Below the pieces are notes generated by a model. It was not told the origin of the DNA, ran no database searches, and saw only the letters and a list, made by a program, of their open reading frames with translations. Below, piece after piece: positions 1-5,362 of a stretch of 7,305 bases of DNA. Origin of the DNA: Fidelibacterota bacterium (GTDB lineage Bacteria; Fidelibacterota; Fidelibacteria; Fidelibacterales; Fidelibacteraceae); NCBI GenBank assembly GCA_030629925.1, contig DAOVOB010000047.1, forward strand, positions 1 through 7,305. Direction: 5' to 3'. The translations under genes were made by a program, and so were the position numbers. The stretch's first letter is position 1. The number at the start of each line of letters is the position of its first letter.

Positions 1-4
1 GAGG
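1..4 (+). promoter_or_regulatory. Ribosome binding site of the TonB-dependent receptor gene
   Basis: GAGG lies 8 bases before the first ATG (13) and 11 before the second ATG (16). The spacing favours the first ATG, but the two starts differ by only one Met and both leave the signal peptide intact. The window begins at this site, so the operon promoter and any upstream operator lie outside it. Confidence 0.6.
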
Positions 5-12
5 TTTTATAT

Positions 13-2700
13 ATGATGAAAAAACTATGCTTCATACTCGCAACATGGTCAATCTTACTTGCTGCAGAGCCTGCAACCTTCAAGGGTTATGTTTTCGATG
101 AAAACAAGAAACCGCTTGCCGGTACAAACATTATCTTCAAAGAAACTCTGACGGGTACAGCAAGTGATAAGAATGGGTATTTTTACATTAAAATACCGGC
201 AGGTACCTATACCGTTATAATTTCTTTTATGGGATATAAAACAATCGAAAAGATCATCACACTAAGCCCCGGAAAGGTATTAGAAAAATCATATCCCATG
301 ATCCTCGAATATTTCGAGATCGGCGGAATTGTCGTACAAGCAGATCGTGAATTACTACCCACAGATGCCGAAACCAAAACTCGTATATCTTCAGGCGAAA
401 TTGAACATATGCAAGCATCAAGCCTAAGTGATGTGATGCAGTTAACACCTGGAACGCGTTTTGAAAACCCTGGCATGGCAGAAAAAAAACAAACCAGTAT
501 CCGTGCCAGTGCCAATACCAGTGACGATAACGATGCTGCCGAAAATGAATACTTTGGTGTTCAGATCCGTGTGGACAATATCCCTCTTTCCAATAATGCG
601 AATCTACAGTTAGATACTAAAACCTCTACAGGCAGTAGTACATTAACAACTGAAAATTCAGGATTGGATATGCGCCAAATCCCTGCGGACAATATTGAAT
701 CCGTAGAAATTATCCGAGGTATTCCTTCTTCAAAATATGGCGATCTTACTTCCGGTATTATTGAGGTCAAAACCAAATCTGAGATTACTAACCACCGTAT
801 AAAATTCAAATATAATTTTTATAATCAAGAAGCTAATATGGGTGGTGGTTTTAAGCTTAATGAAAAACATCATCTGGATTATAACCTAAACTACGCTTAC
901 GCCGTACGCGATAAACGCATTCCCGAAGAAAATTACTCGCGTATCGCAGGTCAGCTTGCCCTGACCAGCAAACTTATGCAAAATCTTTATACCATGAAAA
1001 ATCGTTTATATTATACCCGAGCCTTTGATGAACGCGAATTGCGTGAAGACGATTTGACTCTAAGAGAAAAATACAATCGCGACTACACCCTGCGCTTTGC
1101 CCACCAAAGCACTTACTTGCTTACCACAAAGCAAAAGCTTGAAATGGACATTTCTGCAAATTATACGCGCCAGAATTCTTATTCCAAGAAATTGGTTTCT
1201 GCCGATAATACTTATGTTTCCGACCTTATGGAAGCAGGGACAGATACCGGTATGTATGTCCAAAGCTATATTTCAGAACTCTTTGTTCTTGGTGAAGCAT
1301 TTAACCTTTATTACAACTTAAATTATGCGGCTAACTTTGATCTACTAAGTACCGAACATAGCTTTTTGGCAGGTGCAACATTCCGCGATGAATTCAATTT
1401 GGGTGAAGGTCGCGTTTTTGATCCTCTTACCCCACCCGCAGTATCGGGTATTAAACGTACGCGTCCACGCAGTTACGATGATCTTCCTGCTTTAACCACA
1501 ACATCATTTTATATCGAAGATAAAATTAAAGGTGAGTTACTTATACCCTTTCAATTGAATTTAGGTGCACGACTCGAATCCTACGGCGAAGATAAAATTT
1601 TTGCCTCAAACTATGGGACCTATCTTAATCCCAGATTGAATATGATACTGTACCCAACACCTACCACACAAATTCGACTGGGGTATGGTGAAACATCCAA
1701 ATCTCCTTCCATGGGCATGCTACATCCCAATCCCATTTATCTTGATGTAGACGATGTGAACAATATTGTGGATTCTTTGGTCATTGTATCAACCTATATT
1801 TATTCAAAAGACAATCCCGATCTAAAAGCCTCCCGTCAACGCAAATGGGAAGGCAGCATAGATCAGCGCATTGGAGATGTTGGTTTAAGCTTTACTGCTT
1901 ACAGGAGTTTAACTCTAGATGGTTTTTCATTGACACTACGAAACCCCATCTTTGTATATAAATACGATTACACCCTCGACCCAACTAATCCACCCATTTG
2001 TGATTCGATCTCTACAACTTACAAAAAATATGAAAATTCATTAAGCACAGACACGCGTGGAATTGAAGCAGAATTACGAACAAAAGCGATTACGCCATTA
2101 AACTTGCGTCTAAGAATTCAAGCAGCTTATAACTACACTTATAGTTGGGATAATGCCTACGATGATCGTGGTTACAATTACAACCCAGATTTAGGTGAAG
2201 ATGTAAATCCCCTCTTTTCTCTAGTCACCATAGAACGCGAAAAGTTCTACATTAATTATAATCTAGATTTCAAAATCAAAGAACTCGGTGCCTGGGCTAC
2301 AATCTCGGCACAACAAGTTGTGTTTGATAAAGACAGCTACGTTGGACTTGATGATTCACTCGCAGTCGGCTATCTAGATTCTCATGGAGAATATGTATAT
2401 TTCTCAGCAGCCGAACGCGCTGCGATTACAAACACATCTTTCATAAGAACATATAATGATTCTTGGTATCTTGAAGAAAACCGTAAGAATATTTGGGTCT
2501 TTAACATAAGAGTCAGTAAATCGCTGGGCAAAGCCTCTGAGTTTTCCTTCTATGTAAATAACTTTTTTAACAATCGTCCGCTATATTTACTCAAGCGATC
2601 AACCACCAGTTCTTATAGCATGGAAAACCCGTCACTTTATTTCGGCATTGAAGTCAGTACCAAAATAGACCAACTCTTTAAGGGAGGGCCTAAAAAATGA
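13..2700 (+). CDS. TonB-dependent outer-membrane receptor with N-terminal carboxypeptidase-regulatory-like domain
   Basis: This is a TonB-dependent receptor of 895 aa, which would import a ligand across the outer membrane using energy passed on by TonB. Residues 1-18 are a signal peptide (MMKK, a hydrophobic core, then LLAA before EP). Residues 22-95 form a CarboxypepD_reg-like beta-sandwich, with the typical KPLAGTNI, SDKNGYFYIKIPAGTYT and FMGYKT stretches. The plug covers about 120-256 and ends in the classic IESVEIIRGIPSSKYGDLTSG signature. The rest, about 260-895, alternates aromatic strands with polar loops like a 22-strand barrel. The last strand (SLYFGIEVSTKI) is followed by about ten extra polar residues. 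The plug segment GLDMRQIPADNIESVEIIRG and the barrel segment RPRSYDDLPAL resemble receptors that I recall being encoded beside DUF4876 proteins, and such a gene follows here. Nothing suggests a SusC: no SusD partner is present. The ligand cannot be told from sequence; metal complexes, haem, siderophores or peptides are all possible. Confidence 0.95.
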   Translation: MMKKLCFILATWSILLAAEPATFKGYVFDENKKPLAGTNIIFKETLTGTASDKNGYFYIKIPAGTYTVIISFMGYKTIEKIITLSPGKVLEKSYPMILEYFEIGGIVVQADRELLPTDAETKTRISSGEIEHMQASSLSDVMQLTPGTRFENPGMAEKKQTSIRASANTSDDNDAAENEYFGVQIRVDNIPLSNNANLQLDTKTSTGSSTLTTENSGLDMRQIPADNIESVEIIRGIPSSKYGDLTSGIIEVKTKSEITNHRIKFKYNFYNQEANMGGGFKLNEKHHLDYNLNYAYAVRDKRIPEENYSRIAGQLALTSKLMQNLYTMKNRLYYTRAFDERELREDDLTLREKYNRDYTLRFAHQSTYLLTTKQKLEMDISANYTRQNSYSKKLVSADNTYVSDLMEAGTDTGMYVQSYISELFVLGEAFNLYYNLNYAANFDLLSTEHSFLAGATFRDEFNLGEGRVFDPLTPPAVSGIKRTRPRSYDDLPALTTTSFYIEDKIKGELLIPFQLNLGARLESYGEDKIFASNYGTYLNPRLNMILYPTPTTQIRLGYGETSKSPSMGMLHPNPIYLDVDDVNNIVDSLVIVSTYIYSKDNPDLKASRQRKWEGSIDQRIGDVGLSFTAYRSLTLDGFSLTLRNPIFVYKYDYTLDPTNPPICDSISTTYKKYENSLSTDTRGIEAELRTKAITPLNLRLRIQAAYNYTYSWDNAYDDRGYNYNPDLGEDVNPLFSLVTIEREKFYINYNLDFKIKELGAWATISAQQVVFDKDSYVGLDDSLAVGYLDSHGEYVYFSAAERAAITNTSFIRTYNDSWYLEENRKNIWVFNIRVSKSLGKASEFSFYVNNFFNNRPLYLLKRSTTSSYSMENPSLYFGIEVSTKIDQLFKGGPKK
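2681..2688 (+). promoter_or_regulatory. Internal ribosome binding site of the DUF4876-like gene
   Basis: AGGGAGGG sits inside the end of the receptor gene, 8 bases before the ATG at 2697. That ATG overlaps the receptor TGA in an ATGA. The strong SD fixes the start and suggests translational coupling to the receptor. Confidence 0.85.
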
Positions 2701-3839
2701 AAAAGCCACTTATTCTAATATCTAGCATTGCATTATGCGTTCTACTTTTAATACCATCATCATGTAAATTAAGTGTAGAACAACCCTCTTCAATGCGATT
2801 TTCTGCAGAACTAACTGTGATTGATACCACTGCTGACAATAGTGATTCACTCGTGGTGTCCGCTAATATAATCTTGCAATCCATCACTTATGGTGATGAA
2901 TTTAATGCAACAACAAATGAAGCTGGTAAAGCTTTATTCCACAATCTTTTACCCGACAGCTACAACATTCTTGCATCGGGAAACAGAGTTGAAGGAACTG
3001 ATATTATCCTTATAAATGGTCAGGTGCAAGATACCTCTTTATTTATTGAAAATAACGACACATTAAAGCTAAAAGTTTTAACCCAGGTTTCAAAATCCTC
3101 TGCACTCTTACTCTCCGAGATATACTACACAGGAGCTAAAACGCTTATCCCCCAATATTTCCATGATCAATTTACAGAAATTTATAACAATAGTAATCAA
3201 GTGGTTTATTTGGATAGTCTGTTAATTGTAGATGTTGAATTTGGTTATGTTAATGATTCGCTTCTCCATTGCGCTCATGCCTATATGTTTCCCGGTACAG
3301 GGATGGATTATCCCATTCAGCCCGGCGAACTGATCGTTATTGCTCAAGATGCCATTGATCACTCACCGTATCCCATTAACTCAGTTAATCTTTTAGATTC
3401 AGATTTCGAATATTATCTCGCAGACGAAGGGGATGTAGATAATCCCTATGTGACGGATATGATCCAAATACATTCTAAATATGGTCATGATTTTCTTTAT
3501 TCTGTGTTCAATAATGCAATTTTAATAATGAAAGTTAAAGAGCCCTACAAACTTGGATATGATGGATTTAATCGCATACTGCTTTCTAAATCTGACGTTA
3601 TTGATGGTGTTGAATACCGTGATAATCCAGCAGAAATGTACATGAAACGAGTTGATGCAAGCATAGATGGCGGACTTACCGGAGGTATCCCCTCCTACTC
3701 CAGCCAATCGGTAGAACGCTATATAGACCGTTTTGAAGATGGCAGAATGATTCTAATGGATAACAATAATTCTTCTTTGGATTTTCATGTAAACAATCCG
3801 CCCACACCGGGCTGGATTGAAGAGGAGGTGTCACAATGA
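2697..3839 (+). CDS. DUF4876-like lipoprotein, partner of the TonB-dependent receptor
   Basis: The protein has 380 aa and I assign it to the DUF4876 type from its sequence and its place after the receptor. Its biochemical role is unknown. Residues 1-22 are a hydrophobic leader with Cys at 23 (IPSSC), so it is probably a lipoprotein, although Pro at -3 makes the lipobox atypical. Residues 30-130 look like a small beta-sandwich with a carboxypeptidase-regulatory-like pattern (NEAGKALFHNLLPDSYNILASG). From 136 the family-type core begins: LLLSEIYYTG, then DQFTEIYNNSNQVVYLDSLLI, which recalls a lamin-tail-like strand pattern. PGTGMDYPIQPGELIVIAQ and AIDHSPYP follow at 199-226. The C-terminal part has the Asp/Asn-rich DGRMILMDNNNSSLDF (348-363) and ends in PPTPGW. 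The gene overlaps both neighbours by 4 bases, which implies fixed-ratio production with the receptor and the barrel protein. A surface or periplasmic ligand-capture or receptor-capping role is inference. It has no SusD-like features. Confidence 0.85.
   Translation: MKKPLILISSIALCVLLLIPSSCKLSVEQPSSMRFSAELTVIDTTADNSDSLVVSANIILQSITYGDEFNATTNEAGKALFHNLLPDSYNILASGNRVEGTDIILINGQVQDTSLFIENNDTLKLKVLTQVSKSSALLLSEIYYTGAKTLIPQYFHDQFTEIYNNSNQVVYLDSLLIVDVEFGYVNDSLLHCAHAYMFPGTGMDYPIQPGELIVIAQDAIDHSPYPINSVNLLDSDFEYYLADEGDVDNPYVTDMIQIHSKYGHDFLYSVFNNAILIMKVKEPYKLGYDGFNRILLSKSDVIDGVEYRDNPAEMYMKRVDASIDGGLTGGIPSYSSQSVERYIDRFEDGRMILMDNNNSSLDFHVNNPPTPGWIEEEVSQ
3823..3830 (+). promoter_or_regulatory. Strong ribosome binding site of the DUF6850-like gene
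   Basis: AGGAGGTG is a near-complete anti-SD match placed 7 bases before the ATG at 3836, inside the end of the preceding gene. It decides the start and is one of the best arguments that this organism uses SD-led initiation. Confidence 0.9.
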
Positions 3840-5293
3840 AAAAAGCACTTCTTCTTTTCACTATCATAAGTATTGCATTAGCACAAGCACCTTCAAGCGA
3901 ATACCTATATCTTGATATTCTTTCGGACTTCACGGCACAATTACCCAATAGAAATCCAGCCTACCTGTCTTCTGAGAATATCCCTTATTCCTATGCTTTC
4001 CAATACAGTTATAGTAATAGAGCAGGAGATTACAAACTGCCATTCACTCCGGGAGCCAAGTATTATCAAAATCTTGAAGTATCGGCTTACCAAGAAATGG
4101 ATAATGGTATTTTATTCGCAGGACGATTTGCCTACAGGAGTGAACTCCGCCAAAATAAGTTATGGTTGCATAATGCAGAAACAAATATTGATATCCCTTT
4201 CTATTTTGCCGATAGTACTACCGGAGATTTCAATCTAAATGGTATTGATTGGAATATCATTTTTTCCTACCCTCTAGGTAAAAGTACTCGCATTGCAGTT
4301 GATATCTTTTACAATGTTGATGAACAATTTAAATCAGTATTCCCAAAACCAAATTCAAAGCGAAACAACCTTCATGTTCGCCCTGCGATAAGCTTTAAAA
4401 GTGAACGATCATCGTTGGGATTAATGGGATCATATTTTCAATTCAAAGAAAACATCCAAACAAAGAAATACAGTCTTGAACAGGGTCGTTCCCCTATCTT
4501 TATGCGTATTCGTGGATTGGATCGATCTCTGCTGACATACGCTGAAACAAATGAAGAACGCCTGCAAAATATTCAAGGGTTTGGCTTTTCTGCAAACTTT
4601 GATCTTATTGGTAGACTACTGGGCGAAACTAATTATGAGCATTCTCAAGCGCAAATCACAGATGGGGGTTCTCATCCCGTTGAACAGGGGAATTGGGATA
4701 TGACGCGATTTTACTATCGCGTGGACCTGAAGTCAACAGTGACTTCTTTCTTGAATGCCGATCTTTTCTTTAAACAATACTGGTCAAATGCCACAGGTTA
4801 CCACCCTACTCTTGAAGCGCAAATTTATGCCTCTTCTCATCGGCATTTTGAAGGTGGTGTTGCACTTCCTTATCATCACTCAGCTAATGAATCCTGGGCA
4901 GGAAGTGTATCTTATTCATTTCAGGATATTAAACGCGAAGATAATTTCCTTGGTCTCTTGCATTACATTCCGGGTAACACCCTGCATCTTAATATGAATT
5001 ATACTCATAAACGTAAAGGTGTGCTGTATGAATTCAATTGTGGATACAACGATGTTCGTATAGGCGAAAAAGTTGTCTATGATACCATGTCAGACTGGTA
5101 TTATGAGATGATCACTGCGGAAGAGATTGCTTATTACGCTACCGACAGGGAAGAAATTGAGGCAGGCTTAAAGGTAGTCTTCCCTTTTCGCGATATGAAG
5201 ATCGCTTTAACGGGAACTTACAAAGAACTTCGCCCTATCAATACTGAAACGCGTTATCATTTAATGCAAACGCAAATTGAAATAATGTTTTAA
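3836..5293 (+). CDS. DUF6850-like outer-membrane beta-barrel protein
   Basis: This 485-aa protein is third in the coupled operon and starts in an ATGA overlap with the lipoprotein gene. Residues 1-16 are a signal peptide (MKKALLLF and a hydrophobic core, with ALA before QAP). The mature part begins with a segment holding NRNPAYLSS (38-46), a pattern common at the N-terminus of FCB outer-membrane barrel proteins. Alternating aromatic and polar strands with turns run the full length. PFYFADSTTGDFNLNGIDWN (121-140), and the KPNSKRNNLHVRPAISF stretch after it, resemble the DUF6850 family as I remember it from beside DUF4876/receptor pairs. The chain ends in QIEIMF, a terminal Phe after alternating hydrophobics, which matches the outer-membrane insertion signal recognised by BamA. 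No catalytic motif is visible. It may be an accessory channel or a scaffold that anchors the lipoprotein to the receptor; this role is inferred only from gene order. Confidence 0.83.
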   Translation: MKKALLLFTIISIALAQAPSSEYLYLDILSDFTAQLPNRNPAYLSSENIPYSYAFQYSYSNRAGDYKLPFTPGAKYYQNLEVSAYQEMDNGILFAGRFAYRSELRQNKLWLHNAETNIDIPFYFADSTTGDFNLNGIDWNIIFSYPLGKSTRIAVDIFYNVDEQFKSVFPKPNSKRNNLHVRPAISFKSERSSLGLMGSYFQFKENIQTKKYSLEQGRSPIFMRIRGLDRSLLTYAETNEERLQNIQGFGFSANFDLIGRLLGETNYEHSQAQITDGGSHPVEQGNWDMTRFYYRVDLKSTVTSFLNADLFFKQYWSNATGYHPTLEAQIYASSHRHFEGGVALPYHHSANESWAGSVSYSFQDIKREDNFLGLLHYIPGNTLHLNMNYTHKRKGVLYEFNCGYNDVRIGEKVVYDTMSDWYYEMITAEEIAYYATDREEIEAGLKVVFPFRDMKIALTGTYKELRPINTETRYHLMQTQIEIMF

Positions 5294-5298
5294 ATTCG

Positions 5299-5326
5299 TG
5301 ACGCGTAACGCGTGACGAGTGACTCG
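5299..5326. repeat. Four tandem degenerate heptamers between the barrel gene and the protease gene
   Basis: Four 7-base units run without gaps: TGACGCG, TAACGCG, TGACGAG and TGACTCG. They agree on T, A, C and final G at fixed places. They begin six bases after the TAA stop of the barrel gene and lie well upstream of the protease RBS. The same bases form two perfect palindromes, listed separately. They do not code and do not resemble an RBS or promoter that I know. A protein-binding site or a small dispersed intergenic repeat is possible. Confidence 0.85.
5301..5313. repeat. Perfect 13-bp palindrome, first of a pair
   Basis: ACGCGT-A-ACGCGT is a 6-1-6 inverted repeat. Each half is itself a 6-base palindrome, so the element is also a direct repeat at 7-base period. 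The one-base centre suits a DNA-binding dimer better than an RNA hairpin, which would need a longer loop. Confidence 0.8.
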
Positions 5327-5327
5327 T
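5315..5327. repeat. Perfect 13-bp palindrome, second of a pair
   Basis: ACGAGT-G-ACTCGT is a 6-1-6 inverted repeat that starts 14 bases after the start of the first palindrome, with one base between them. The bases differ from the first copy yet the symmetry is kept, which looks like conserved dyad structure. As RNA it could form a 5-bp stem with a UGA loop. Confidence 0.8.
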
Positions 5328-5329
5328 AG

Positions 5330-5342
5330 GAATCTGCGATTC
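5330..5342. repeat. Small inverted repeat downstream of the heptamers
   Basis: GAATC-TGC-GATTC is a perfect 5-3-5 inverted repeat that could form a short RNA hairpin in the leader of the protease gene. There is no U-run after it, so it is a poor intrinsic terminator. Short repeats like this can arise by chance. Confidence 0.5.
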
Positions 5343-5350
5343 ACATTTCA

Positions 5351-5356
5351 GAAAGG
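5351..5356 (+). promoter_or_regulatory. Ribosome binding site of the protease gene
   Basis: GAAAGG lies 6 bases before the ATG at 5363. It supports that start, which is also the one that gives a clean signal peptide (MKK followed by a hydrophobic stretch). It is weaker than the SD of the previous two genes. Confidence 0.75.
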
Positions 5357-5362
5357 TAAATA

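Noticed and set aside
207..515. A 102-codon minus-strand frame within the receptor gene
   Set aside because: It is antisense to the well-supported regulatory and plug domains and has a cysteine- and serine-rich random composition with no motif.
13..3839. A SusC/SusD-type glycan uptake pair
   Set aside because: The second gene has none of the SusD sequence features and matches a DUF4876-type pattern, and no glycosidase is nearby.
5299..5326. CRISPR array
   Set aside because: The units are only 7 bases long and run without spacers.
5330..5362. Intrinsic terminator after the barrel gene
   Set aside because: The inverted repeat GAATC-TGC-GATTC is only 5 bp and no run of T follows. The palindromes at 5301-5327 also lack a T-tract, so read-through into the protease gene is likely.
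5294..5362. Separate promoter for the protease gene
   Set aside because: I see no convincing -35/-10 pair or Bacteroidota-type -7/-33 boxes in the 69 bases, so none is annotated.
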